A stretch of DNA of 64,000 nt from Mesorhizobium_K marinum (GTDB taxonomy: Bacteria > Pseudomonadota > Alphaproteobacteria > Rhizobiales > Rhizobiaceae): NCBI RefSeq assembly GCF_040813715.1, contig NZ_JBFOCH010000001.1; one strand, given 5' to 3'. Under the pieces are notes generated by a model. It was not told the origin of the DNA and did no database searches. It was given only the letters and a program-made list of their open reading frames with translations. Position 1 is the stretch's first letter. Each line of letters starts with the position of its first letter. This document shows positions 1 through 9,302 of this stretch, piece after piece. Position numbers and translations under genes: made by a program.

Positions 1-35
1 CGCATCCTCGCCGGACATGCGATGAGGAGGCGATC

Positions 36-1019
36 TTGGCAGGCATTACGCTGTTTGCTTGGGCGACGCCGGCGTTCATCAGCGGCTCGCCTGTCGACCA
101 TACCTGGGTCACGACCTACGACAACCGGCAGCACAGCTACGCCAATGCGGCGGCAGTCGCGGCGGCCGGCAAGGACTACTGGTTCTGCTGGGGCAGCTAT
201 CACGCAACCGGTGGCACGCCCGGCAATCCCACCGGCGCGCTCGGCAGCCAGGCCGGCAACCTCGCCCTCGCGCGCTGCCTGGTGCAATCCAATGCCGACT
301 CCCGGTCGGCCCCGGCGGCAAGGGGCACGATCTACGTCTATGGCGTCGACGGTGTCTGCCATCAACTCGCCAACCAGGTCCTCTATGCCACCAGTGGCCG
401 GAAACTCACGGTCAACCGGGCGCGCGGATATTTCGCCAGCAGTTTCCTGTATGGCACATATGGCCTGCAGCACGCCGCCTGGGCCAGCAAGATCGCCGGC
501 TGCGCGACGACCGCGGCCGCAGCGCCGGGCGGCGGTCCATCCGGCGCCAGCCGTGGAGTCCTGAAGATGGCCGATCTGATCGACGATTTCGAGGAACACG
601 CCCGCGCGGTTCTCGGGCGCGACGACCCTGAACTTCTCTCCCGGCTGCTTGNCGGCTGCGCGACGGCCGCGGCCGCTGCGCCGGGCGGCGGTCCATCCGG
701 CGCCAGCCGTGGAGTCCTGAAGATGGCCGATCTGATCGACGATTTCGAGGAACACGCCCGCGCGGTTCTCGGGCGCGACGACCCTGAGCTTCTCTCCCGG
801 CTGCTTGCCCTGAGGGCGGAGGTCAACAGCTACCTCGCGCAGAAGATCCCGGGTGTCGAACCGCCAGACGCCGAGACGCTGAACGCGCGCAACCAGCATC
901 TACTGACCGAGGCGGCGCGGTTGCTGGGCGCCGAGCGTTTCGAGCAGGTGTTCGGTTTTCCGGCAGGCGAGGCCATCAACCTCGTCGACCCGTCACGCGC
1001 CCGCGGCGCACCGGAATAG
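36..1019 (+). CDS. hypothetical protein, possible Cys/His hydrolase fold, interrupted by an assembly join
   Basis: I do not recognise this protein. The start is a TTG at 36, chosen because GAGGAGG lies at 24-30. The first ~155 residues contain DHTWVTTYD, YWFCWGSYH and GVCHQLANQVLY, so there are conserved-looking His and Cys residues that could form a papain-like or transglutaminase-like catalytic pair; this is a guess from spacing only. The C-terminal part is charged and helical (MADLIDDFEEHARAVLG onward). An N at 652 is flanked by two near-identical 155 bp copies (497-651 and 653-807), which differ at a few bases (CATTAAAAP versus CATAAAAAP). Collapsing them gives an intact protein of about 275 residues. 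A short N-terminal hydrophobic stretch (ITLFAWATPAFI) could be a weak signal or anchor. The gene may be cotranscribed with something upstream of the window. Confidence 0.55.
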   Translation: MAGITLFAWATPAFISGSPVDHTWVTTYDNRQHSYANAAAVAAAGKDYWFCWGSYHATGGTPGNPTGALGSQAGNLALARCLVQSNADSRSAPAARGTIYVYGVDGVCHQLANQVLYATSGRKLTVNRARGYFASSFLYGTYGLQHAAWASKIAGCATTAAAAPGGGPSGASRGVLKMADLIDDFEEHARAVLGRDDPELLSRLLXGCATAAAAAPGGGPSGASRGVLKMADLIDDFEEHARAVLGRDDPELLSRLLALRAEVNSYLAQKIPGVEPPDAETLNARNQHLLTEAARLLGAERFEQVFGFPAGEAINLVDPSRARGAPE

Positions 1020-1037
1020 CGGACGGCCCGGCCGCCA

Positions 1038-1502
1038 CTACTCGGCAAAGCAGGATACCTTGCCGGCGAACGTCGCGGTCCTGCCCTCGGCGCTGGCGGC
1101 GTCGCTTGTGTCGTAGAGGACGGCCTCGTAGTCGCCATCGTAGAGGCCTTCGCCGTCATCGCCCGGCCGCGCCTTCGTCCGGATGGTCAGTTCCACGTAG
1201 CCGTGCGGCGCGTCGCCGTCCCGCTCGCGGTAGACGAGCAGCCTGAGATCCTCGCCGTCCAGCCAGTACTGCGCGACATGCTCGCGGGAAAATTCCGTCG
1301 TTCCGAGATCGGCGGCGACGTCAGTGCCGGCGATCTCCAGCGTCCCCTGGAAGCTGAACAGCGGGGCGCCCATGCCCCGCGCCACGCCGCCGCCAAGCTC
1401 GAAGGTGACGCCGCCCTCCTCCGCCGAGCAACTGATGCCGCCGGAGGCGGAGGCCGCGACCGGCGACAGCGCCAGGACCGTCGTCAGAATGGCAAGACGC
1501 AT
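1038..1502 (-). CDS. small exported hypothetical protein
   Basis: This is a 154-residue protein with a classical Sec signal peptide (MRLAILTTVLALSPVAASA, then a mature start near SGGISC). The start at 1502 is preferred over a longer frame beginning at 1541 because GGAGGAGGAG sits just upstream. The mature part has two cysteines, one near each end (GGISCS and GKVSCFAE), which probably form a disulfide in the periplasm. The fold looks all-beta. No family or function is recognised. It converges with the upstream orphan gene and is transcribed away from the ABC-F gene. Confidence 0.6.
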   Translation of the reverse strand: MRLAILTTVLALSPVAASASGGISCSAEEGGVTFELGGGVARGMGAPLFSFQGTLEIAGTDVAADLGTTEFSREHVAQYWLDGEDLRLLVYRERDGDAPHGYVELTIRTKARPGDDGEGLYDGDYEAVLYDTSDAASAEGRTATFAGKVSCFAE

Positions 1503-1643
1503 GGCATCTCCTCCTCCGTTCGTGGCAGCATACGCGCGCAAATGACGGCGCGGTCAAGGCGCCTGCCGCTGCGGCAGGCTTTCGCCGGAGCCCCTCATCG
1601 CGTATGGCGCGGTGCAGAACGCACCCCCGGACCCCGCGCAGGC

Positions 1644-3266
1644 ATGATTCGTCTCGAAAGCATTAGCAAGCAGAACGGCAAGCAGATCGTCTTCATCGAG
1701 GCGTCGGCGACCCTCCAGAAGGGCGAGAAGGTCGGCCTCGTCGGCCCCAACGGGGCCGGCAAGACGACCCTGTTCCGCATGGTGACCGGGCAGGAGCAGC
1801 CCGACGAAGGCCAGGTGTCGGTCGATCGTGGCGTCACCATCGGCTATTTCAGCCAGGACGTCGGCGACATGGCCGGCCGCAGCGCCGTCGCCGAGGTGAT
1901 GGAGGGGGCCGGGCCGGTCAGCCTCGTCGCCGGCGAGATGCGCGAGTTGGAAGCGGCGATGGCCGACCCCGATCGCGCCGACGAGATGGACGCCATCATC
2001 GAGCGCTACGGTGAACTGCAGGCGCGGTTCGAGGATCTCGACGGCTATGCCCTCGACGGGCGCTCGCGCGAGGTGCTGGCTGGCCTCGGCTTCAGCCAGG
2101 AGATGATGGACGGTCCCGTCGACGCGCTGTCCGGCGGCTGGAAGATGCGCGTCGCGCTGGCCCGCATCCTGCTGATGCGCCCCGACGTGATGCTGCTCGA
2201 CGAGCCGAGCAACCATCTCGACCTCGAGAGCCTGATCTGGCTGGAGACCTTCCTCAAGGGATATGACGGCGCCGTGCTGATGACTTCGCACGATCGCGAG
2301 TTCATGAACCGCATCGTCGGCAAGATCGTCGAGATCGACGGCGGCTCGCTGACCACCTACTCCGGCGATTACGAGTTCTATCAGCAGCAGCGCGCCATCG
2401 CCGACCGGCAGATGCAGGCGCAGTTCGAGCGCCAGCAGGCGATGCTGGCCAAGGAAGTCGCCTTCATCGAGCGCTTCAAGGCGCGCGCCTCGCACGCGGC
2501 CCAGGTGCAGAGCCGGGTCAAGAAGCTGGAGAAGATCGACAAGGTCGAACCGCCGAAGCGCCGCCAGACCGTCAAGTTCGAGTTCCAGCCCGCGCCGCGC
2601 TCTGGCGAGGACATCGTCACGCTGAAGAACGTCGGCAAACGCTATGGCAGCCGCACCATCTACGACGACCTCGACTTCCAGGTTCGCCGCCGCGAGCGCT
2701 GGTGCGTGATGGGCATCAACGGCGCCGGCAAGTCGACCCTGCTGAAGCTGGCGACCGGAACCGTGGAACCCGACCAGGGTTCGGTGTCGCGCGGGCCGAG
2801 CGTCAGGATGGCCTATTTTGCGCAGCACGCGATGGAGGTTCTCGAGGGCGAGCGAACGGTGTTCCAGACGCTCGAAGACGCGTTTCCCCAGGCCGGGCAG
2901 GCGCCGTTGCGGGCACTTGCCGGCTGCTTTGGCTTTTCGGGCGACGAGATCGACAAGAAGTGCCGCGTGCTGTCGGGCGGCGAGAAGGCGCGCCTGGTGA
3001 TGGCGATGATGCTGTTTGACCCGCCGAACTTCCTCGTCCTCGACGAGCCGACCAACCATCTCGACATGGCGACGAAGGAAATGCTCATCGCGGCCCTGGA
3101 GCAGTATGAGGGCACGATGCTGTTCGTCTCCCACGATCGCCACTTCCTCGCCGCGCTTTCCAACCGCGTGCTCGAACTGACCGACGACGGCATCCGCACC
3201 TATGGCGGCGGCTACACGGAATATGTGGCGCGCACCGGCCAGGAGGCGCCGGGCCTGCGCAGCTAG
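1644..3266 (+). CDS. ABC-F family ATP-binding protein
   Basis: This 540-residue protein has two ABC ATPase domains in one chain and no membrane segments, the layout of the ABC-F family, which acts on the ribosome rather than in transport. Walker A motifs are GPNGAGKTT (about residues 34-42) and GINGAGKST (about 357). Signatures are LSGGW (about 162) and LSGGEK (about 442). Both Walker B regions end in the DEPSNHLD or DEPTNHLD sequence typical of ABC-F. A charged linker (FIERFKARASHAAQVQSRV and following) joins the halves and would reach toward the peptidyl-transferase centre. There is no long C-terminal coiled coil as in Uup. The ATG at 1644 fits the usual MIRLESI start, although no strong ribosome binding site is visible and an open frame continues upstream. 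The subfamily (EttA, YbiT or Uup-like) was not decided. Confidence 0.9.
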   Translation: MIRLESISKQNGKQIVFIEASATLQKGEKVGLVGPNGAGKTTLFRMVTGQEQPDEGQVSVDRGVTIGYFSQDVGDMAGRSAVAEVMEGAGPVSLVAGEMRELEAAMADPDRADEMDAIIERYGELQARFEDLDGYALDGRSREVLAGLGFSQEMMDGPVDALSGGWKMRVALARILLMRPDVMLLDEPSNHLDLESLIWLETFLKGYDGAVLMTSHDREFMNRIVGKIVEIDGGSLTTYSGDYEFYQQQRAIADRQMQAQFERQQAMLAKEVAFIERFKARASHAAQVQSRVKKLEKIDKVEPPKRRQTVKFEFQPAPRSGEDIVTLKNVGKRYGSRTIYDDLDFQVRRRERWCVMGINGAGKSTLLKLATGTVEPDQGSVSRGPSVRMAYFAQHAMEVLEGERTVFQTLEDAFPQAGQAPLRALAGCFGFSGDEIDKKCRVLSGGEKARLVMAMMLFDPPNFLVLDEPTNHLDMATKEMLIAALEQYEGTMLFVSHDRHFLAALSNRVLELTDDGIRTYGGGYTEYVARTGQEAPGLRS

Positions 3267-3333
3267 CCGCCATTCATCCCGGATTGCCTGCGCTCACGCG
3301 GCCAGCTACCACTTGGCCGTCGGGAGGGCATCT

Positions 3334-4716
3334 ATGGCGAACAGGCAGTCGAACGAGCAGTCGCAGGGCGGGGTCGGTCTCGCCCGCATCAGGAAGTTGC
3401 GTACCGCCGAGGCGAAAGCCTTCCGGGAGGCGCGACCGAAATCGGAAGCCGCCTTCGGCAAGGGCATAGCCGGCTTCTTTGGCGGCGTGCCCATGCACTG
3501 GATGAACGACTGGCCGACGCCCTTCCCGATCATGGTCGACCGCGCCCGCGGCGCGACCATCCTCGACATCGACGGCATCAGGCTGGACGACTTCTGCCTC
3601 GGCGACACCGGCTCCATGTTCGGCCATTCGCCGCCGCCGGTCGCCCGCGCCATCCGCCGCCAGGCCGACCGCGGCCTGACCTACATGCTGCCCGATGAAG
3701 ATACGCTGGTGCTCGGGCGCCTGCTGTCGGAGCGTTTCGGCCTGCCGGAGTGGCAGATCGCCACCACCGCCACAGACGCCAACCGTTTTGCGCTGCGCGT
3801 CGCGCGCGCCGTCACCGGGCGGCCGAAGATCCTTGTGTTCAACGGCTGCTATCACGGCTCGGTCGACGAGACGATGGTGCGGCTGGTCGACGGCAAGCCC
3901 GTCAACCGGCCCGGCCTCGCCGGCGAGTTTCGCGACCTGACAAGGGCAACGCAAGTCGTCGAGTTCAACGACATCCCGGCGCTCGAGAAGGCGCTCGCCG
4001 GAAAGGACGTCGCCTGCGTCATCGCCGAACCGGTGCTCACCAATTCCTGCATGGTGCTGCCCGACGCCGGCTTCCACGACGCGCTGCGCCGGCTGACCCG
4101 CAAGGCCGGAACGCTGCTCCTGATCGACGAGACGCACACCATCTCCACCGGCCCCGGCGGCTATACGAGGCGCTACGGCCTCGACCCCGACCTCTTCGTG
4201 CTCGGCAAGCCGGTCGCCGGCGGCGTGCCGGCCAGCGTCTGGGGCATGAGCGCCGATCTCGCCCGCCGCTTCCGAGCCTACGACAAGGCGAAGGAGCCGG
4301 GCTATTCCGGCATGGGCACCACGCTGTCGGCCAATCCGCTTCAGTTCGCCGCCATGCGAGCCACGCTGGAGGAGGTGATGACAGAGGCCAACTACGATCA
4401 CATGGAGCGACTGGCCAAGCGCCTCGAAGCAGGGCTTTCCGCCGCCATTGCCAGGCACCGGTTGCCCTGGCACGTCGCCCGGGTCGGCGCGCGCGTCGAG
4501 TTCATCTGCGCCGAGGGGCCGCTGCGGAATGGCGGCGAGGCGGAGGCCGCGCATGCACCGGCCCTCGAAGCGGCGATCCATGTAGCGCTGGTCAACCGCG
4601 GCGTGCTGATCGCGCCCTTCCACAACATGATGCTGGTCTCTCCGGCGACCACCGCCCGCCAGGTCGACTGCCTCGTCCGGGCTTTCGGCGAGGTTGCCGG
4701 AAGCCTCGCCGCGTGA
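3334..4716 (+). CDS. class III aminotransferase (PLP-dependent)
   Basis: This 460-residue protein belongs to fold type I, class III aminotransferases, related to glutamate-1-semialdehyde aminomutase and omega-transaminases. The PLP-binding Asp lies in LLIDETHT and the Schiff-base Lys in VLGKPVAGG. The phosphate-binding and substrate-binding surroundings (FNGCYHGSVDE, MGTTLSANPLQ) are present. The ATG at 3334 has GGGAGGG at 3322-3328. It ends 29 bp before a glutamine-synthetase-like gene on the same strand, so the two probably form an operon that handles an amine or amino acid. The substrate is not evident. HemL itself is less likely given this context. Confidence 0.85.
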   Translation: MANRQSNEQSQGGVGLARIRKLRTAEAKAFREARPKSEAAFGKGIAGFFGGVPMHWMNDWPTPFPIMVDRARGATILDIDGIRLDDFCLGDTGSMFGHSPPPVARAIRRQADRGLTYMLPDEDTLVLGRLLSERFGLPEWQIATTATDANRFALRVARAVTGRPKILVFNGCYHGSVDETMVRLVDGKPVNRPGLAGEFRDLTRATQVVEFNDIPALEKALAGKDVACVIAEPVLTNSCMVLPDAGFHDALRRLTRKAGTLLLIDETHTISTGPGGYTRRYGLDPDLFVLGKPVAGGVPASVWGMSADLARRFRAYDKAKEPGYSGMGTTLSANPLQFAAMRATLEEVMTEANYDHMERLAKRLEAGLSAAIARHRLPWHVARVGARVEFICAEGPLRNGGEAEAAHAPALEAAIHVALVNRGVLIAPFHNMMLVSPATTARQVDCLVRAFGEVAGSLAA

Positions 4717-4745
4717 GACAAGCGCCCGGCCAACAGAGTTTCACC

Positions 4746-6134
4746 ATGCTATCTCCATCCGGCTCGACCACCGAGGAAGCCAAGGCTTTTCTCGAGGCCC
4801 ATCCCGAGATCGAGGCGTTCGACATCGTGCTCACCGACGCCAATGGCGTCGGCCGCGGCAAGATCATCCGGCGCCACGAGCTGATGAGCCTCTACGAACA
4901 CGGCCGCCACCTGCCGATCTCCATCCTCGGGCTCGACATCACCGGCGAGGACGTGCACGAAACCGGCCTGATCTGGGATTCCGGCGACGGCGACCTCCGG
5001 GCCTGGCCGATCCCCGGCTCGCTGAAGCCGCTGCACGGCACCCAGCCGCCGCGCGGCCAGGTGCTGCTGTCGATGTTCGCACTCGACGGCGCGCCGATGA
5101 CGTCGGACCCGCGCCATGCGCTCGCCCGCCAGGTCGAGGCCTTCGCGGCGAAGGGCCTTTTTCCAGCCGGCGCCTTCGAGCTCGAATTTTTCCTGCTCGC
5201 CAACGAGCGCGACGCCGAGGGCCGCGTCCAGCCCGCCACCGCCGTGCTCGACGGCCGCAAGAGCGGCAAGACGGAAGTCTATTCCGTCGACCATCTGCAC
5301 GGCATGGAGCCGCTCTTCTCCGATATCTACGCAGCCGCGAAGGCGCAGGGCATCCCGGCGGAAACCGTCATCTCGGAATATGCGCCGGGCCAGTACGAGC
5401 TCACGCTCAACTACAGGAAAGACATCCTGCAGGCCGCAGACGACCTGCTGATGCTGAAGCGCCTTGTGCGCGCGCAGGCGCGCCGCCACGGCGTCACCGC
5501 CTGCTTCATGGCCAAGCCGATCGAGAAATACGCCGGTTCGGGCATGCATCTGCACGTCTCGCTGCAGGACAAGGACGGCAAGAACGTCTTCGTCGAGGAA
5601 CGCGAGGGCGCTTGGTCGCCGAACCTGCTACATGCGCTGGGCGGCCTCTCGGCCACCATGGCGGAATCGATGCTGGTGTTTGCCCCGCATGCCAATTCCT
5701 GGCGGCGCTTCGTGTCGCAGTCCTATGCGCCCGTGGCGCCGACATGGGGCGTCAACAACCGCTCGGTGGCGCTGCGCGTGCCGGCCGGAAACATCGCCGC
5801 GCGGCGCATCGAGCACCGTCCGTCCGGCGTCGACGCCAACCCCTATCTGGTGGCCGCCACCGTGCTCGCCGGAATAAGCAAGGGGCTGGACGAGAAGCTC
5901 GATCCCGGCCCGGAAACCAAGGGCAATGGCTACGAGGCCGCGCCCGACGCGGCGACCACCATGCCGCCGGACTGGCGCTCGGCCATCGAGGCCGCCAAGG
6001 GGTCGGACTTCCTGAAGCAGGCGCTCGGCGAGGACATGCACCGCACCTTCACCGCCATCAAGCAGGCGGAATATCTGCGCGTCGCCCGCACCGTCAGTGA
6101 ACTCGACTACCACCTCTACCTGCACGAAGTCTGA
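4746..6134 (+). CDS. glutamine synthetase family protein (gamma-glutamyl-amine ligase type)
   Basis: This 462-residue protein has the glutamine synthetase catalytic fold: a beta-grasp N-terminus (EAFDIVLTDANGVGRGKIIR), metal-ligand Glu residues in GAFELEFFLL and ISEYAPGQYELTL, the His loop GSGMHLHVSL, and RIEHRPSGVDANPYL near the nucleotide site. Its length and the divergent N-terminus fit the PuuA/GlnA3-like ligases, which glutamylate amines, rather than the housekeeping GlnA. It follows the aminotransferase gene by 29 bp. Glutamylation of an amine next to a transaminase suggests amine catabolism; this is inference. It converges with the glycerate kinase gene, 15 bp away. Confidence 0.85.
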   Translation: MLSPSGSTTEEAKAFLEAHPEIEAFDIVLTDANGVGRGKIIRRHELMSLYEHGRHLPISILGLDITGEDVHETGLIWDSGDGDLRAWPIPGSLKPLHGTQPPRGQVLLSMFALDGAPMTSDPRHALARQVEAFAAKGLFPAGAFELEFFLLANERDAEGRVQPATAVLDGRKSGKTEVYSVDHLHGMEPLFSDIYAAAKAQGIPAETVISEYAPGQYELTLNYRKDILQAADDLLMLKRLVRAQARRHGVTACFMAKPIEKYAGSGMHLHVSLQDKDGKNVFVEEREGAWSPNLLHALGGLSATMAESMLVFAPHANSWRRFVSQSYAPVAPTWGVNNRSVALRVPAGNIAARRIEHRPSGVDANPYLVAATVLAGISKGLDEKLDPGPETKGNGYEAAPDAATTMPPDWRSAIEAAKGSDFLKQALGEDMHRTFTAIKQAEYLRVARTVSELDYHLYLHEV

Positions 6135-6149
6135 CTTCGGCCGCGCGTC

Positions 6150-7415
6150 CTATCGGACCAGGATCGCCCTGAGGTCGTTGACGTTCGTGCCGGTCGGTCC
6201 CGGCGCGAACAGGTCGCCCACCGCGTCGAAGGCAGTCCAGGCGTCGTTGCCGGCGAGCCTCGCCTTGGCGTCGACCTTTTCCGCACGCATGCGCGCCACG
6301 CTCGTCCCGTCGGCAAAGGCGCCCGCATTGTTCTCCGAGCCGTCGATGCCGTCGGTGTCGGCGGCGAGCGCATGGATCCCGTCGAAGCCGTCGACGCCGA
6401 TCGCGAAGGCGAGCAGGAATTCGCTGTTGCGCCCGCCCTTGCCGCCCTTGGCGCGGATCGTCACCGTCGTTTCGCCGCCGGAGAGGATCAGCATCGGCTT
6501 CTGGAACGGCCGGCCTCGCGTCGCCACCTCGCGGGCAATTGCGGCGTGCACCGAGCCGACCTCGCGCGCCTCCCCCTCGATCGAATCCGACAGGATGACC
6601 GCCTCGATCCCCTGCCGCTTGGCTTCCGCCGCGGCGGCTTCGAGCGACACGGCGGCCGAGGCGATCAGATGCACCTCGTTGCCGGCAAGCCGCGGGTCGC
6701 CGACGCCGGGCGCGTCGGCTTCCGGCGAGTCGAGGTGCGCCATCACCGCATCGGGCAGCGTCATGCCGTAGGCACGGATGAAGCCCAGCGCATCGGCCCG
6801 GCTGCCCTCGCCGGGGATGGTCGGCCCCGAGGCGACCAGCGCCGGATCGTCGCCGGGAATGTCGGAGACGACGAGCGACACGACCCTGGCCGGCCAGGCG
6901 GCCGCCGCCAGGCGACCGCCCTTGATATCAGAGACGTGCTTGCGGATCGTGTTCATCGCAGCGATCGGCGCGCCCGAGGCCAGAAGCGCCTCGTTGACGG
7001 CGATCTCGTCGGCGAGCGTCAGGCCCGGCGCGGGCGATGGCAGCAGCGCCGAACCCCCACCGGAGATCAGCGCCACCACGAGATCGTCCTTCGTCAGGCC
7101 GGAGACCTTGTCCAGCAGCCGCCGCGACGCCGTCAGCCCCGCCTCGTCCGGAACCGGATGCGCCGCCTCGATGATCTCGATGCGTTCGCAGGGCGCGGCA
7201 TAGCCGTAGCGCGTCACCACCAGCCCCTCGATCGGCCCGTCCCACGCCTTCTCGAAGGCGGCGGCCATCTGCGCCGAGCCCTTGCCCGCGCCGATGACGA
7301 TGGTGCGTCCGTTCGGCTTCGCCGGCAGGTGGCTTCTGATCGTGCGTTCGGGATCGGCCGCGGCCACGGCCGCCTCGAAGATCGAAACAAGGAAAGCCCT
7401 GGGGTCGAGCGCCAT
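6150..7415 (-). CDS. glycerate 2-kinase (MOFRL family)
   Basis: This 421-residue protein is a class II glycerate kinase (GckA/TtuD type), which phosphorylates D-glycerate to 2-phosphoglycerate. The N-terminal DUF4147 domain holds IVIGAGKGSAQM and LISGGGSALLPSP. The C-terminal MOFRL domain holds ILSGGETTVTIRAKG and GGRNSEFLLAFA. Its start overlaps the stop of the preceding gene (TGATG), so it is translationally coupled as the last gene of a puuD-guaD-UPF0303-kinase operon. This position suggests it returns purine-derived glyoxylate (through tartronate semialdehyde and glycerate) to glycolysis, although the carboligase and reductase needed are not in the window. Confidence 0.88.
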   Translation of the reverse strand: MALDPRAFLVSIFEAAVAAADPERTIRSHLPAKPNGRTIVIGAGKGSAQMAAAFEKAWDGPIEGLVVTRYGYAAPCERIEIIEAAHPVPDEAGLTASRRLLDKVSGLTKDDLVVALISGGGSALLPSPAPGLTLADEIAVNEALLASGAPIAAMNTIRKHVSDIKGGRLAAAAWPARVVSLVVSDIPGDDPALVASGPTIPGEGSRADALGFIRAYGMTLPDAVMAHLDSPEADAPGVGDPRLAGNEVHLIASAAVSLEAAAAEAKRQGIEAVILSDSIEGEAREVGSVHAAIAREVATRGRPFQKPMLILSGGETTVTIRAKGGKGGRNSEFLLAFAIGVDGFDGIHALAADTDGIDGSENNAGAFADGTSVARMRAEKVDAKARLAGNDAWTAFDAVGDLFAPGPTGTNVNDLRAILVR

Positions 7416-7918
7416 CAGCCTGCCTTAGTCGGCAGCGCTAGCGTCTTGCGCTCGATGCCGAGGTGGTCGCACAGCGCATCGACGATGACGCCGTGGTCCT
7501 CGCGCTCCGGCAGGCCCGAGACGCCGAACGCGCCAACCGAACCGACGCCCTTTATCGTCACCGGAAAGCCGCCGCCCGCCAGCACGTAGTCGGTCACCGG
7601 CAGGCCGTGGCCGGTCTTGAAGGCGCGGTCCGGGCTGTTCTGCTCCAGCACCATCCGGTAGGTGCTTTTCTGGAACATCTTCACCACGTTCACCTTGCGC
7701 CGCACCCAGTCGAAATTGGAGCTCGATGAGCCCGGCAGCGCCGCGTAGAACAGGAGCCTGTCCCACACGCTGATCTGGATGACGATTGGCAGCTTTTCGG
7801 CCAGCGCCCGCTCGCGCAGCGCCGAGCCTATGGCGAAGGCGGTCGCCTCGTCGAAGGCGGAAAAGGCCAGCCGCTGTTCCTGTTCGGCGATCCTCGCGAT
7901 CTCGTCGGTGGCGTTCAA
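7415..7918 (-). CDS. UPF0303 / heme-degrading-domain family protein
   Basis: This 167-residue protein matches the UPF0303 group of the GlcG/HbpS-like (Haem_degrading) fold. Typical features are the helical N-terminus (EIARIAEQEQRLAFSAFDE), the DWVRRKVNVVKMF stretch, LAGGGFPVTIKG and a C-terminal DHGVIVDALCDHLGI. The biochemical role of the group is unsettled. Related GlcG proteins often sit next to glycolate or purine catabolic genes. Here it lies between guaD (60 bp upstream) and the glycerate kinase (1-base overlap), so it belongs to the purine operon. Confidence 0.75.
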   Translation of the reverse strand: MNATDEIARIAEQEQRLAFSAFDEATAFAIGSALRERALAEKLPIVIQISVWDRLLFYAALPGSSSSNFDWVRRKVNVVKMFQKSTYRMVLEQNSPDRAFKTGHGLPVTDYVLAGGGFPVTIKGVGSVGAFGVSGLPEREDHGVIVDALCDHLGIERKTLALPTKAG

Positions 7919-7978
7919 AGCGTTCCTCCTGGCCAGCCTCCTGCCTTTACGGCAACGCCGGCCCCGGTCAAGCCCGCG

Positions 7979-9301
7979 TCAGGTCGCGACGGCCGGGAGC
8001 GCGCTCTTTGCCGGCCTGCCGGCGACATATGTCTCCACCACGGCGCGGTCGTCGCCGAGCGTCTGCAGCAGGAACAGTTCCTCGGCGAGCGTGCCCGCCG
8101 TTTCCATGCGCAGCCGCATGGCGGGCGTAGCGGACGGGTTGAGGACGACGATGTCAGCGTCGGTGCCTGTCTCGAGCGTCCCGACCCTGTCGGCGATGGA
8201 CAGCGCCTCTGCATTGCCGCGCGTCAGCTGCCAGAAGGATGCGAAGGGATTGAGCTTCTCGCCGTTCAGCGCGATCACCTTGTAGCCCTCGTCCATGGTG
8301 CGCAGCATCGAATAGTTGGTGCCGCCGCCGACATCGGTCGCCGTCGCGATCCTCAGCGGCTTCGACCGCCTGCGGTAGCGCTGATAGTCGAACAGGCCCG
8401 AGCCGAGGAAGAGGTTCGACGTCGGGCAGAAGACCGCGACCGATCCGCTCTGCGACAGCGCGTCCGTCTCGCGGTCCGACAGATGGATGCAGTGGCCGAA
8501 CAGCGCACGCGGCCCGAGCAGGCCGTAGTGCTCGTAGACGTCGGTGTAGTCGCGCGCCCAGGGATAGAGTTCTCCGGTAAAGGCGATCTCGGCGTGGTTC
8601 TCCGAAAGGTGCGTCTGCATGTGCAGGTCGGGAAACGCGCGCATCAACGCGCCGGCCATCTCCAGCTGCTCGGGCGACGAGGTGATCGCGAAGCGCGGCG
8701 TCACGGCATAGAGCTGCCGGCCCTTGCCGTGCCATTCCTCGATCAGCGCCTTGCTGTCGTCGAAGCTGCTCTCCGGCGTGTCGCGCAGTTGCTCCGGCGC
8801 GTTGCGGTCCATCATCACCTTGCCGGCGATGTTGAGCATGTTGCGTTCGTGCGACTCGGCGAAAAAGGCCTCGGCCGACTGCTTGTGCACGGAGCAGTAC
8901 GCCGAAACCGTCGTCGTGCCCTGGCGGACCATCTCGTCGAGGAACAGCCGCGCGATGCGTCGGCCGTGCTGGGCGTTGCTGAACTTCGTCTCTTCCGGAA
9001 ACGTGTATTTGTTCAGCCAGTCCAGCAATTCCGTCCCGTAGGACGCGATCACCTGCATCTGCGGGAAGTGCACATGCGCGTCGATGAAGCCCGGCAGCAG
9101 GAGATGCGGCCTGTGGTCGATGCGTTGCGCGCCGTCCCCGGCCTTCGCCGCGACCTCCGCATAGGCGCCCGCAGCGGCGATCCTGCCACCCTCGAGAAGC
9201 AGGCCGCCATCCTCCTCGTAGCGGTAGGCGGCGTGGTCCTCGGTCGTGTCCGGCCAGCGCAGGAAAGTCAGCGTGCGGCCGCGCAGCAGCGTCTGGTTCA
9301 T
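7979..9301 (-). CDS. guaD: guanine deaminase
   Basis: This 440-residue amidohydrolase converts guanine to xanthine plus ammonia. The metal site is visible as GFIDAHVHFPQ, a second His in QTHLSENHAEI, a third in FGHCIHLSD and the Asp in ATATDVGGGTNYSM. The substrate loop with TPRFAITSS is typical of GuaD. Length fits the family. It begins 1 bp after the stop of puuD, so the two are cotranscribed and feed guanine into the xanthine-urate route encoded nearby. Confidence 0.95.
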   Translation of the reverse strand: MNQTLLRGRTLTFLRWPDTTEDHAAYRYEEDGGLLLEGGRIAAAGAYAEVAAKAGDGAQRIDHRPHLLLPGFIDAHVHFPQMQVIASYGTELLDWLNKYTFPEETKFSNAQHGRRIARLFLDEMVRQGTTTVSAYCSVHKQSAEAFFAESHERNMLNIAGKVMMDRNAPEQLRDTPESSFDDSKALIEEWHGKGRQLYAVTPRFAITSSPEQLEMAGALMRAFPDLHMQTHLSENHAEIAFTGELYPWARDYTDVYEHYGLLGPRALFGHCIHLSDRETDALSQSGSVAVFCPTSNLFLGSGLFDYQRYRRRSKPLRIATATDVGGGTNYSMLRTMDEGYKVIALNGEKLNPFASFWQLTRGNAEALSIADRVGTLETGTDADIVVLNPSATPAMRLRMETAGTLAEELFLLQTLGDDRAVVETYVAGRPAKSALPAVAT

Positions 9302-9302
9302 C

